Of a DNA stretch of 64,000 nt, positions 18,923-27,510 are shown piece by piece. The notes beneath the pieces were generated by a model. The model made no database searches. It was given only the letters and a program-made list of their open reading frames with translations, and was not told where the DNA came from. Numbering within the stretch: the stretch's first letter is position 1; each line of letters starts with the position of its first letter. The DNA is from Paenibacillus woosongensis (GTDB lineage: Bacteria > Bacillota > Bacilli > Paenibacillales > Paenibacillaceae): NCBI RefSeq assembly GCF_030122845.1, contig NZ_CP126084.1, positions 3,286,001 through 3,350,000 on the forward strand, read 5' to 3'. The translations under genes were made by a program, and so were the position numbers.

Positions 18923-20290
18923 TTATTGTCCGGCTGCATTCGCTTCGTCTTGTACTTTTTGCACGGCGTCAAGCATAGCCTGCGGGTCCTGCACGCCTTC
19001 GATGACGCGATGGATGCCGCTGCTAAGCTCGGTATTGACTTCAGCCTGCACCAAGGCATCGAACGCTGGCCACTTGTACTCTAGTTCATTCATGCGCAGA
19101 ATGATTTCCTTGATCAGATCATTAGCCGCGTTGGCCTGCAGGTCTCCCTCGCTCAAAATCATGGAAGGCAGCAGTCCGTCCTCCTTCAGACTTTGCAATT
19201 GGACTTCATCGCTGAAAAAGTTCTTAATGAACGCCTTAACCGCTTCCAATTTTTGCGGATCATCCGCTACCTTCGCAGAGAACCCATAGCCGTTGTTCGA
19301 GTCAACCATCGAGCTGAAGCCGTCTCCTTCATTCAGCGGTGGCATGACAAAGAAGCCAAACTTGCTCTTGCCGTCCGCGTCAACCGCATCGTTGAACACC
19401 GAAGATGCCCAGGAACCGTCGTACATCATAACGGCCTCTTCGGTCAGCAGCTGGTTGCGCTGGCTATTGTAGTCGATGCCAAGCTCACCCTTCTTGAAAT
19501 AACCCTTCTTCACCCATTCCTGGTGTTTGCTCACGGCTTCGACCATTTTCGGATCGTTCCATTTCGATTCCCCGGTCTTGAATCCCGCCGTGAAATCCGC
19601 TCCCGCATAATACGACCACAGGTTATTCGTCGTCATGAGCGGTACCCAGGCATCCTTGGAGCCTTGGGCGAAAGGAACCTTGCCATCAGCCTTCACTTTC
19701 TCGGCAAGCGCTTCCAATTCGGCCAGCGTTTTCGGGACTTCCAGCCCTTTCGCAGCAAAATACTCTTTGTTATAGAAATATCCTTCGATCGATCCGCCTT
19801 TTGGCAGGCCGTATATTTTGCCATCGTATGTCCAAGGATCCAAGTTGATGAAACGGTCCCTCAAATTCAACTCATCCAGAATTGGACCGATGTCGAGAAC
19901 CAAGCCTTCTTTGGCGTATACGCCGATATCCGGGCTGCCGAAGGCGTCGAAAATATCCGGAGGATTGCCTGCAGCCATTTCGCTTCTCAGCTTGTCTTTC
20001 CGGTTAACCTCACTATCCACACCGTCCAGCTTGATCGTCAAACCAGGAACCTGCTCCTCGGTTTTGTTCTTTACTGCCTCCAAACGAGCCAATCGATTTT
20101 TGTTCGGTTCCCCGATTTCGATATGGCGCATCTTTAACTCAAACGGCTCCGCCTTGCTGCCTTGTGGAGCATTCCCGCCGTTGGTGCCCGTGTTAACCGG
20201 TTCTGCGGCGTTGTTGCTTTTTCCGCAGCCTGCCACCAAAGCGCCGGCCATGAAAATCAGACTTAACATCATCATCAGACTCTTTCTCAC
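18923..20290 (-). CDS. Sugar ABC transporter solute-binding lipoprotein (paralog 1)
   Basis: A 455-residue extracellular solute-binding protein family 1. The lipobox is GALVAGC after a hydrophobic signal (about 4-20). It binds the sugar outside the cell and delivers it to the permeases at 17108-18822. The GTG start lies 7 bases after GGGAGG. It is first in the operon binding protein-permease-permease-regulator. It is strongly similar along its length to the protein at 6683-8056. The substrate is not determined; nagZ in the sister operon hints at an N-acetylhexosamine-containing oligosaccharide. Confidence 0.9.
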   Translation of the reverse strand: MRKSLMMMLSLIFMAGALVAGCGKSNNAAEPVNTGTNGGNAPQGSKAEPFELKMRHIEIGEPNKNRLARLEAVKNKTEEQVPGLTIKLDGVDSEVNRKDKLRSEMAAGNPPDIFDAFGSPDIGVYAKEGLVLDIGPILDELNLRDRFINLDPWTYDGKIYGLPKGGSIEGYFYNKEYFAAKGLEVPKTLAELEALAEKVKADGKVPFAQGSKDAWVPLMTTNNLWSYYAGADFTAGFKTGESKWNDPKMVEAVSKHQEWVKKGYFKKGELGIDYNSQRNQLLTEEAVMMYDGSWASSVFNDAVDADGKSKFGFFVMPPLNEGDGFSSMVDSNNGYGFSAKVADDPQKLEAVKAFIKNFFSDEVQLQSLKEDGLLPSMILSEGDLQANAANDLIKEIILRMNELEYKWPAFDALVQAEVNTELSSGIHRVIEGVQDPQAMLDAVQKVQDEANAAGQ

Positions 20291-20334
20291 GGTTTGACCT
20301 CCCTAATAAATGAGTAGTATTGCTTTGCACCCTC

Positions 20335-20363
20335 ATTATAAAATAAGGCTTCCGGCCTGTAAG
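20335..20363 (-). promoter_or_regulatory. Promoter of the sugar importer operon
   Basis: The minus strand reads CTTACA, a 17-base spacer, then TATAAT (20340-20335), about 45 bases before the GTG start. The -35 surroundings match those of the paralogous gene (CCTTACA here, CCTTACG at 8118-8123). Confidence 0.6.
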
Positions 20364-20396
20364 GATGACAAATCCACTATTCGAGGAGATATTTCT

Positions 20397-20504
20397 ATGG
20401 ACTTCATTTCCAGCATGAGCATCAGCACCAGCGTCAACACCAGCGCCGTCGTCCAAGCTCTAGGCCGAAGCAAAAAAAAGACGTCCCCAGCCGTGACCGG
20501 CTGA
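20397..20504 (+). CDS. Possible 35-residue peptide of unknown function
   Basis: An ATG with GAGGAG 8 bases upstream opens a 35-codon frame starting MDFISSMSISTSVNTSAVVQ. The serine/threonine-rich start recalls small YjfB-like motility-associated proteins, but the match is too weak to name. The last 10 codons run through the nirC terminator of the opposite strand, which argues against it. Call it doubtful. Confidence 0.25.
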   Translation: MDFISSMSISTSVNTSAVVQALGRSKKKTSPAVTG

Positions 20505-20512
20505 CAGGACGC
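20472..20512 (-). terminator. Terminator of the nirBDC operon
   Basis: The minus-strand stem is GCGTCC / GGACGT with inner CAGCCG / CGGCTG, followed by TCTTTTTTTT, 22 bases after the nirC stop. Confidence 0.85.
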
Positions 20513-20533
20513 CTTGTTGCTATATCCGCTTCT

Positions 20534-21328
20534 TCATTTCGAGTCACCATTCTGCTTGCGTACAGGGGAGATGAACCAGTAGGCCATGCCTACGAATACG
20601 ATGCCGCCTATCATATTCCCCAGCGTTACGGGAATCATGTTGTGCAGCCAGCCGGCGAGAGAAATCGTCTCCGGATGGCCCGGGAGCAGCAGCGAAAGAC
20701 TGAGTAAGGTCATGTTGGCGACGCTGTGCTCGTAACCGCTGGCAATAAAGGCAAAGAGGCACCACCAGATCAACACCAGCTTGGAGATGTCATCCTTGGC
20801 CCGGTTCGCCATCCATAGCGCCAGACAGACCAGCCAGTTGCACAATATTCCGCGAAAAAACAGCTCTGATATCGGGGCGGCCATCTTTTTCGCTGAAGCG
20901 GCGAAGATCAGATGCTCCGGTCCAGCTGCCTTGAACAGGCCCGAGCCAACAATGAGCAGGCTTAGCGCCACTGCGCCCGCCAAGTTGCCAAGGAACACAA
21001 TCGCCCAGTTCTTCAGTGTGTCGCCTGGCGACGTCCGCTTAGCGAGCGTGCTGATCGTAAAAAACATGTTGTTTCCCGTAAACAGCTCCGAGCCGGCAAA
21101 GACGACCAAGGTGAGGGCTATCCCGAAGGATGCCCCCATGACGAGCGATTGAATGGGAGATTCCGCTTTGGCCAGCGGAGCGCCGAGACTAAAAATAAGG
21201 ATGATCCCGAGCCCCACATAGGCACCGGCGAGCAATGCGGATACGATATACCTCGGCAGGCTCTCCCGCATCGCATCCCTTTTCTTGACTGCCGCTTCAA
21301 TAATGGCCTCGATATTTTGTGTATACAT
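20534..21328 (-). CDS. nirC: Formate/nitrite transporter family channel, probably nitrite
   Basis: A 264-residue FNT-family membrane protein with six hydrophobic segments. The family signatures include GAYVGLGIIL near the start, GSELFTGNNM (about residues 80-90), NWLVCLALW and GYEHSVANM. FNT channels carry nitrite or formate across the membrane. Position after nirB and nirD favours nitrite (NirC), although pflB nearby makes formate conceivable. The ATG at 21328 is preferred (AAAGGGGAG 9 bases upstream) over a longer frame to 21397. Confidence 0.85.
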   Translation of the reverse strand: MYTQNIEAIIEAAVKKRDAMRESLPRYIVSALLAGAYVGLGIILIFSLGAPLAKAESPIQSLVMGASFGIALTLVVFAGSELFTGNNMFFTISTLAKRTSPGDTLKNWAIVFLGNLAGAVALSLLIVGSGLFKAAGPEHLIFAASAKKMAAPISELFFRGILCNWLVCLALWMANRAKDDISKLVLIWWCLFAFIASGYEHSVANMTLLSLSLLLPGHPETISLAGWLHNMIPVTLGNMIGGIVFVGMAYWFISPVRKQNGDSK

Positions 21329-21386
21329 ACCAGTTCTCTCCCCTTTGCTCCCGTCTTCATACAAGCTTGAAAACGCGACTAACTTC

Positions 21387-21710
21387 CTATGCGCCAATCC
21401 ATACGCCGCCGTTCTCTACCTTCACCTCATATACCTTTACCTGTCCGGTATCTGGAGCTTGTACCAGCCCCGTTGTTAAATCGATCTTCCAATCGTACAG
21501 CGGATCATATAAATAGTGGCCCGACACGATGCCCTCGGCCAGCGGTCCGCCCTTTGGGTGGGGATTCCTGTTCTCAACGGCATAAATCCGGTCGGAGGAA
21601 TCGCGGAATACGGCAATTTGCTCGCCGTTTAATTCCACGATCCGCCCGATCTGCTTCATAAACATATCCAGCGTGCCTACATGGTGCATGGTCTCCTGCG
21701 TTGCTCCCAT
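21387..21710 (-). CDS. nirD: Nitrite reductase small subunit
   Basis: A 107-residue Rieske-fold protein. The canonical Cys-His cluster ligands are absent: NRNPHPKGGPLAEG and YDPLYDWKIDL stand where C-x-H motifs would be. This is normal for NirD/NasE. It partners the siroheme large subunit NirB. The ATG at 21710 has GAGGAG 7 bases upstream. The gene follows nirB by 21 bases. Confidence 0.9.
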   Translation of the reverse strand: MGATQETMHHVGTLDMFMKQIGRIVELNGEQIAVFRDSSDRIYAVENRNPHPKGGPLAEGIVSGHYLYDPLYDWKIDLTTGLVQAPDTGQVKVYEVKVENGGVWIGA

Positions 21711-21731
21711 CTCCATTCTCCTCTCTGATCG

Positions 21732-24161
21732 TTATCCCTTCATTTCTACGCTATGGAACATTTTGCTGCGGCTGTCATGGTCATTCAGCATTTTGCTCCA
21801 AGGTTCCTCCGCCTGTTTCAAGGCGAACTCGACGCGCTCTACCAGCTCCCGGCGATGGTTCAGATCGTCGACGGCAACAGCCTTGATTTGCTCCAAGCCA
21901 ACGCGTTCGACCCATTCCGAGGTGCGTTCCAGATAATTGCCCGTCTCCCGGTAATATTGGATGACGGCGCCGCATACTTCGATGAGTTCCTCATCCGTCT
22001 TCACCTTGCATAGCGAATCCGCCAGGCGGGCTTTAATGCCGCCGTTGCCGCCGATGAAGATTTCCCAGCCCCCGTCGTTGCCGACGATGCCGATGTCCTT
22101 CGTGCACGCTTCCGCGCAATTTCGCGGGCAGCCGTTGACAGCCATTTTGAATTTGGCCGGATAGTCGATCCGCTCGAACTTGCGTTCCAGCAGCGCTCCC
22201 ATACTCATCGAATCCTGGGTGCCGAAACGGCAGAACTGCGAGCCTACGCAGGTCTTGACGGTACGCAGCGATTTGGCGTAAGCATACCCCGACGGCATGC
22301 CGAGCTCTTCCCATACCTTCGGCAGGTCCTCCTTTTTCACGCCAATCAAATCGAGGCGCTGGCCACCGGTCACTTTAACTACCTTAACGTCGTATTTCAG
22401 CGAGACATCGGCGATCTTCTTCAAATCTTCCGGTGTCGTTACGCCCCCGTACATCCGCGGAACGACCGTATACGTTCCATCCTTCTGAATGTTGGCGTTC
22501 ATCCGTTCATTGACGAAGCGCGATTCTTTCTCGTCCTCATGGGTGTCCGGATAGATCATACCCAGGTAATAATTGAGCGCAGGGCGGCACTTCGAACAGC
22601 CTTCCGGCTCATTCCAGCCGAGAACATGCATGACCTCTTTGGTCGTCTGCAGACCCTTGGCTTTGATCTCGGCGACGATTTCGTCGCGGCTGAGCGTGGT
22701 GCAGCCGCAGATGCCCTGCTTCGCTGCGGTTTTGAACCCGTCTCCCAGCACATATTGCAGAATTTGCTCAACGACCGGCTTGCAGCCTCCGCACGAACGG
22801 GTTGCCCCAGTGCAGGCCTTGATTTCGTCTACCGTCGTCAGGCCCTGGTTCGTAACTGCGTCAATGATACTTCCTTTGGTCACTCCGTTGCAGCCGCAGA
22901 CGATTTCATCGTCGGACATCGTCTCGACCGTGGCCGCTTTCTTCGCCCCGCTGCCGCAGCAGCCTGTGCCCATCAGCGTATTGTACAGCTCGTCGGTCAT
23001 GGTCGTTTTTTGTTTGATCAGCTTTTGCAGCTCCGCCGAATCCGTGATGTCCCCATACAGGACGGCGCCAACCATAATGCCATCTTTCAGCAAGATCTTC
23101 TTATACGTGCGCTTCCAATCATCCTTGCTCACGATGACCGTATGCTCGGGTCCGTCAATAAATTCGCCGGTCGAGAATACGTCCACGCCGGAAATTTTCA
23201 ATTTCGTTGATACGACCGATCCCTCATAGGCGGCGGTTTCTACTCCGCAAATATGCTTTGCCAGCACCATACCCTGCTCGAAGAGCGGAGCCACGAGGCC
23301 GTAGCATACGCCGCGATGCTCATTGCACTCGCCTACCGAATATACGTCCTTCATCGACGTCTGCATGTAATCGTTAACGACGATGCCTCGGTTCACTTCG
23401 ATGCCGCTGTTCCTGGCTACCTCAACGTTTGGTTTGATGCCTACGGCCATTACGACGAACTCTGCGTCCAGCACGGTATCGTCGGCAAAGCGAAGGCCGC
23501 TCACTCTCTCGCCGCCAAGCAGCTCGACCGTCTGCGCCTGCATTTTGAACTTAATGCCCTGGCGCTCCAGCTCCGCGCGCAGCATAAGCGCGGCCTGATG
23601 GTCCAGCTGCCGCTCCATCAGATCCTCCATCAAATGGACAACCGTAACGTCCATGCCCAATTGTACAAGCCCTTTGGCAGCCTCGAGCCCCAGCAGTCCC
23701 CCGCCGATGACAGCCGCTTTCTTGTACGTCTTAGCAGCCTCCAGCATCTGATTGCAGTCTGCAATATCGCGGAAGCCGATCACGCCTTGTTTGTCGCTGC
23801 CCGGAATAGGCAGAATAAATGAGTTTGATCCTGTCGCGATAATCACTTTGTCGTAAGGAACCCGCATCCCCTCTTCGGTCACTACTTCCTTGTGCGTTTC
23901 GTCAATTTTTACGACTTTGGTTCCCGTGTGCAGCGTAATACCGTTGTCCGCATACCATTGCCAGTCATTAAGCACGATATCGTCGATCGTCTTGCTTCCC
24001 TCAAGCACATAAGAGAGCATGATGCGATTATAGTTCGGATGCGGCTCACTGCCGAATACCGTAATTTCAAATTGTGTTGTCAGCTTCAGAATTTGTTCGA
24101 CTGTACTGATTCCGGCCATCCCGTTCCCGATCACGACCAGTTTAGGTTTGTGAGTATTCAT
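21732..24161 (-). CDS. nirB: NAD(P)H nitrite reductase large subunit
   Basis: An 809-residue enzyme reducing nitrite to ammonium. Domains in order are: FAD/NAD(P)H pyridine nucleotide reductase (1-330, VVIGNGMAGISTVEQ); two BFD-like [2Fe-2S] modules (CGCNGVTKGSI...SCGGCKP and CGCTTLSRDEI...GCSKCRP); ferredoxin-like half; and siroheme/[4Fe-4S] site (CVGSQFCRFG and NGCPRNCAEAC). Length matches Bacillus NasD. The ATG at 24161 has AAGGAGG 11-12 bases upstream. It also leaves a 47-base leader after the predicted FNR promoter, whereas the longer frame to 24203 would leave almost none. Confidence 0.95.
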   Translation of the reverse strand: MNTHKPKLVVIGNGMAGISTVEQILKLTTQFEITVFGSEPHPNYNRIMLSYVLEGSKTIDDIVLNDWQWYADNGITLHTGTKVVKIDETHKEVVTEEGMRVPYDKVIIATGSNSFILPIPGSDKQGVIGFRDIADCNQMLEAAKTYKKAAVIGGGLLGLEAAKGLVQLGMDVTVVHLMEDLMERQLDHQAALMLRAELERQGIKFKMQAQTVELLGGERVSGLRFADDTVLDAEFVVMAVGIKPNVEVARNSGIEVNRGIVVNDYMQTSMKDVYSVGECNEHRGVCYGLVAPLFEQGMVLAKHICGVETAAYEGSVVSTKLKISGVDVFSTGEFIDGPEHTVIVSKDDWKRTYKKILLKDGIMVGAVLYGDITDSAELQKLIKQKTTMTDELYNTLMGTGCCGSGAKKAATVETMSDDEIVCGCNGVTKGSIIDAVTNQGLTTVDEIKACTGATRSCGGCKPVVEQILQYVLGDGFKTAAKQGICGCTTLSRDEIVAEIKAKGLQTTKEVMHVLGWNEPEGCSKCRPALNYYLGMIYPDTHEDEKESRFVNERMNANIQKDGTYTVVPRMYGGVTTPEDLKKIADVSLKYDVKVVKVTGGQRLDLIGVKKEDLPKVWEELGMPSGYAYAKSLRTVKTCVGSQFCRFGTQDSMSMGALLERKFERIDYPAKFKMAVNGCPRNCAEACTKDIGIVGNDGGWEIFIGGNGGIKARLADSLCKVKTDEELIEVCGAVIQYYRETGNYLERTSEWVERVGLEQIKAVAVDDLNHRRELVERVEFALKQAEEPWSKMLNDHDSRSKMFHSVEMKG

Positions 24162-24214
24162 ATCGAAGAATGCCTCCTTCTTAACTTGATCCTTCGTTTC
24201 CATTTCATGGTGTT

Positions 24215-24277
24215 ATTATATAATTAAAATTTTATGAGATTGTGATTACATTCACATTAATTGTGAATATTATCACA
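24215..24277 (-). promoter_or_regulatory. FNR-type nirB promoter with tandem operators
   Basis: Two consensus sites lie 21 bases apart: TGTGATTACATTCACA (24241-24256) and TGTGAATATTATCACA (24262-24277). A perfect -10 TATAAT (24220-24215 on the minus strand) begins 28.5 bases from the centre of the proximal site, the class II position. The second site is two helical turns further upstream. Both fit TGTGA-N6-TCACA exactly. Confidence 0.75.
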
Positions 24278-24316
24278 AGAACTGTCACATTTTTCTTTTC
24301 TTCCCGCTTGCAGCCT

Positions 24317-24369
24317 GCATTTCGCGAAAATCGGCCTTGCGCAATTTTAGTCCAATCTTCGCGAAATGC
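24317..24369. repeat. Perfect 12-base inverted repeat between nirB and the lipoprotein gene
   Basis: GCATTTCGCGAA (24317-24328) and TTCGCGAAATGC (24358-24369) are exact inverted copies separated by 29 bases. No T-run follows on either strand, so a standard terminator is not supported. It lies downstream of the gene ending at 24397 and upstream of the nirB operators. Confidence 0.6.
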
Positions 24370-24396
24370 AATCCCTCAGAGCACAGGATCACCAAT

Positions 24397-25107
24397 TTAC
24401 ATTCTGATCAGCTCCAGCTGCACGTTATCATGCGGTTTAAGGCGCATTTCCAGCCCGTTCTCCTTAAGCTCTTTATGATTTACCTTTAAAACCCACATTT
24501 CATGCATGCCCGGCTGTTGCCCATTTACCGCGATAATCTGCTTGTTGTTCAAATTGAATGTAACGATTCCGCTCATTCTCAGCAGATCCCTTACCGTAAT
24601 GTTATCTTCATACCGTTTCACAAACTGCAGCCGTTCCCCGCCGCCAGCGACGCCATAATTTACGGTTAATATGATCGCTTCCTGTCCCGTCAAATCCCCT
24701 TCACTGCTCACCGTCTTGACATAGACGAGGATAACGTCGCCCTTCTTCAGCTTAGTGTTCCAGTCCTCCAGCTTCAAGTCCTGCTTGTTTAATTTCACGC
24801 CCCATTCCAGAGTCGTATCCAGCGCTACATCCCCAACGGACAAGATGCCTTTGCCATCACTCGTAAGCTGGATCAGCTGACTCTCCAGCGCCTGCCGTAC
24901 GGTAAGTCCCTCCATATAATCAAAATGAATACTGCTGGTTACATCAGGGATCAAGGTGCTTCCATCGATTTTCAAAGTAATGTCATGTTCCTCATGCTTA
25001 TGTTCCACCGGAGCCGGAGGCTCTTCTATAGTCTGCGACGCACAGCCCGTCCCGAGCAGAGCGAGCATGGCGGTCAACATTGATATAAAAGCCGTCTTAT
25101 AGTTCAT
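24397..25107 (-). CDS. Lipoprotein with two DUF4430-like beta-grasp repeats
   Basis: A 236-residue protein with lipobox LLGTGC after the signal (about 1-22) and a His/Glu-rich linker (EHKHEEHD). Two similar halves follow. Each has a T/V-VR-LL or QAL helix segment, a W-V-K/N-N segment (EWGVKLNKQ and MWVLKVNHK) and an acidic/basic K/P-x-D-V end (KKGDVILVYVK and KPHDNVQLELI). The pattern resembles DUF4430/transcobalamin-C-like domains, but I cannot confirm the family. The extracytoplasmic role is unknown. The ATG at 25107 follows GCAGGTG. Confidence 0.7.
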   Translation of the reverse strand: MNYKTAFISMLTAMLALLGTGCASQTIEEPPAPVEHKHEEHDITLKIDGSTLIPDVTSSIHFDYMEGLTVRQALESQLIQLTSDGKGILSVGDVALDTTLEWGVKLNKQDLKLEDWNTKLKKGDVILVYVKTVSSEGDLTGQEAIILTVNYGVAGGGERLQFVKRYEDNITVRDLLRMSGIVTFNLNNKQIIAVNGQQPGMHEMWVLKVNHKELKENGLEMRLKPHDNVQLELIRM

Positions 25108-25251
25108 ATCTGCACCTGCTTTCCATTTAGGCCTCACCCGAGTTCTCTCTTTCTAGCATAACGGACTCGATTCCAGTTCTCAAACATAGATGCAGAGCAA
25201 AGTATTTTAAAGTACATATACTATAGTAGACCACCGACCATTTCTACCAAC

Positions 25252-25279
25252 AAAAAAAGGCCCCCTCTTCAGGGCAGCC
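25252..25279 (-). terminator. Terminator of the FAD oxidoreductase gene
   Basis: The minus-strand GGCTGCCCTGAAGAGGGGGCC folds into a short GC hairpin followed by TTTTTTTG, 37 bases after the stop. Confidence 0.65.
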
Positions 25280-25315
25280 CGCATCTAGAACAATAACATG
25301 ATAACTTCAATTTCG

Positions 25316-25888
25316 TTATTCGCTTTTAAGTATATCGTGGTCAACGTAGCGTTCGCCATTAAGCTCGCTGATTAATTCGATGGCTACCTTAGCTCCGTCG
25401 CCTGCGGTAATGATCGTATGGACGCTGACGCCGGCAGCCGTGCCCGCTGCCCAGATCCGCGGCTTGCTCGTTCTTCCAGCTCCGTCCGTCTGGATCACCG
25501 TCTTGATCCGCGGTTCCGTGCCTTCCTTCAGTTCGAGCCCGATGGAGCTGGCCAAATCGGTCAGGACGCCCGTAGCCAGAATAATATGGGATGCTTCAAA
25601 GCTGCGGCCTGAATCCGTCTTCACGGTCACTTTCGAACCGCCATTCGTATCAATGGCCGTTACCTTCTCTTCGATGAATTTGGCCCCGAACTTCTCTGCC
25701 TGTTCACGTCCAATTTGCAGTAACTCCGGACCGGATATTCCTCTGGCTCCATAATGGTTCTCGATCCATGCCCGTTTAGTCATGCTCGTATTGCTATCAA
25801 GCACAAGGGTCTCCTTCCCTGCCTTTGCCAGGAACAAAGCTGCGCTGGCTCCCGCTGGCCCTGCTCCGATCACAATGACCTCAGCCAC
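25316..25888 (-). CDS. Small FAD-dependent oxidoreductase, thioredoxin-reductase-like
   Basis: A 190-residue protein with the dinucleotide-binding motif GAGPAGASAALFLAKAGKETLVLD at the N terminus and the distal FAD motif (IWAAGTAAGVSVHTIITAGDGAKVA) at the C terminus. The NADPH domain and redox CxxC of true thioredoxin reductases are missing, so only a minimal FAD domain remains. It resembles short NAD(P)/FAD-dependent proteins of bacilli. The GTG at 25888 is preceded by a weak AAGTGGGTG. It is downstream of the HxlR regulator on the same strand and could be its target. Confidence 0.7.
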   Translation of the reverse strand: MAEVIVIGAGPAGASAALFLAKAGKETLVLDSNTSMTKRAWIENHYGARGISGPELLQIGREQAEKFGAKFIEEKVTAIDTNGGSKVTVKTDSGRSFEASHIILATGVLTDLASSIGLELKEGTEPRIKTVIQTDGAGRTSKPRIWAAGTAAGVSVHTIITAGDGAKVAIELISELNGERYVDHDILKSE

Positions 25889-25946
25889 AAGTACACCCAC
25901 TTTCGTTATTATTCGTGCCGATCCGTCTCAGGTAACGGCACGAAGC

Positions 25947-26264
25947 TTATTCGATCCATTTCTCGGCCCAGCATTGAACCTCGCCCATGACCGGTCCTAA
26001 TGCCAGCCCTTTTTCCGTCAGCTCATATTCGATTCTCACCGGCGTCTCCGGATATACGTGACGGACGAGAATGCCTTCATTCTCCAGATCCTTCATCCGT
26101 TCGGACAGCATTTTATCGCTCATCGACGGAATCAAGTTGGAGATGTCCTTAAATCGCTTAGGCCCGGTCATCAACGAATGAATGATCAGTCCGTTCCAGC
26201 GCTTGCCCAAGATCGAGAATGCCGACTCGAACCGCGGACACAGCGTATGATGCGCATCTTCCAT
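25947..26264 (-). CDS. HxlR-family winged-helix regulator
   Basis: A 105-residue protein with the HxlR/DUF24 pattern: CPRFESAFSILGKRWNGLIIHSL, MTGPKRFKDISNLIPSMSDKMLSERMKDLE, and a C-terminal wing with RIEYELTEKG. Cys9 (CP) is the conserved N-terminal cysteine used by some members to sense thiol stress or electrophiles. AGAGGTGAAG precedes the ATG. It forms a likely two-gene unit with the FAD oxidoreductase 58 bases downstream. Confidence 0.88.
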   Translation of the reverse strand: MEDAHHTLCPRFESAFSILGKRWNGLIIHSLMTGPKRFKDISNLIPSMSDKMLSERMKDLENEGILVRHVYPETPVRIEYELTEKGLALGPVMGEVQCWAEKWIE

Positions 26265-26456
26265 TGCTCTTCACCTCTCTACCCGAGTGAACTCGGAAAA
26301 CCTAAAACTTACGTTTAGTTAGTATATATCAACCTTAACATATTTTTTACACCGTGAACACTGGGATAATATTTGATTATACCGCAAAAAGAGCGCAGAG
26401 TGAATCCGCTTTAAGTTTCATTTCTTCCTTGCCTATCTACTTGTCACGCGCCATCT

Positions 26457-26488
26457 AACAAAAAGCGGCTACCGAGGCGGTAGCCGCT
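26457..26488 (-). terminator. Terminator of the sugar catabolic operon
   Basis: The perfect stem AGCGGCTACCG / CGGTAGCCGCT with a 3-base loop is followed on the minus strand by TTTTTG. Confidence 0.85.
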
Positions 26489-26516
26489 AATTCTAGTATA
26501 CTGCTTCCTTAACCAA

Positions 26517-27485
26517 TTATACCCACCACATATCGGTGGCGGAATCCTCGATCATGATTCCCTGTAGATTGCGTACCGCCTTCGTGAAGCCTTCCTCAAT
26601 CGACATCAATCCGTCTTCATGCTCGATGCTGATCACATAGTCGTAGCCGACCAGGCGAAGAGCGCTGATGATATCGCTCCACGTCTTAAGATCATGGCCG
26701 TAGCCGACCGTACGGAACTGCCAAGCCCGGTCCATCATCGCCGTATACGGCTGCATGTCCGTAATGCCGTGCATATTGACATTGATTGGGTCCACCGAAG
26801 TATCCTTCGCATGGAAATGGTGAATCGCTCCCGCCCGGCCCAGAATGGAAATCGCCTGTACCGGATCGATGCCCTGCCACCACATATGACTCGGATCCAG
26901 GTTAGCTCCGATCACTTCGCCTGCGGCCTCGCGCAGACGCAGCAAGGTCCCAGGCGTATGGACGGAAAATCCGCCATGAAGCTCTAGACCAATTTTCACA
27001 TTGCGGTCCGCAGCATATTTTCCCCATTCCGTCCAATAAGGGATCACTTTGTTCTCCCACTGCCAGTCCAGTATTTCCTGGTAATCGTTCGGCCAAGGGG
27101 CTACCGGCCAGTTCGGATACTTGGCATCCTCATGGTCGCCCGGACAGCCCGAGAACGTATTGACGACCGGAACCTCCAGCCGCTCCGCGAGCTGTACCGT
27201 CTTGACGAACGCATCATGGAATTCCTTAGCTATCGCCTTCTGCGGATGGAGCGGGTTGCCATGGCAGCTCAGAGCACTGATGATCATGCCGCGCGATTCC
27301 ACCGCTTTTTTGAAGCGCTCCAAGGCCGCTTTGTCTTCAAGCAGCACGTCCGGATTGCAGTGGGAATTGCCGGGATAGCCGCCGGTACCGATTTCCACCG
27401 CCTTTAATCCCTCCGCTGCCGCCATATCCAGCGCCTCTTCCAATGAACGCCCGCCAAACAGAACGAGAAATACCCCTAGTTTCAT
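26517..27485 (-). CDS. Sugar phosphate isomerase/epimerase (xylose isomerase-like TIM barrel)
   Basis: A 322-residue AP-endonuclease-2/xylose-isomerase-like barrel. Metal-ligand segments are KIGLELHGGF, GANLDPSHMWWQG, IHHFHAKD and YVISIEHED. It probably isomerises or epimerises a sugar or inositol derivative made by the adjacent Gfo/Idh/MocA dehydrogenases. AGGAGGT lies 6 bases before the ATG. It is the last gene of the four-gene operon. The exact substrate is unknown. Confidence 0.85.
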   Translation of the reverse strand: MKLGVFLVLFGGRSLEEALDMAAAEGLKAVEIGTGGYPGNSHCNPDVLLEDKAALERFKKAVESRGMIISALSCHGNPLHPQKAIAKEFHDAFVKTVQLAERLEVPVVNTFSGCPGDHEDAKYPNWPVAPWPNDYQEILDWQWENKVIPYWTEWGKYAADRNVKIGLELHGGFSVHTPGTLLRLREAAGEVIGANLDPSHMWWQGIDPVQAISILGRAGAIHHFHAKDTSVDPINVNMHGITDMQPYTAMMDRAWQFRTVGYGHDLKTWSDIISALRLVGYDYVISIEHEDGLMSIEEGFTKAVRNLQGIMIEDSATDMWWV

Positions 27486-27510
27486 GGATGAACCTCCTTA
27501 GCTTTATGGA

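Noticed and set aside
20197..20504. YjfB-like motility protein at 20397
   Set aside because: Only the length and MD-start are similar; the conserved repeats are missing and the 3' part is terminator sequence.
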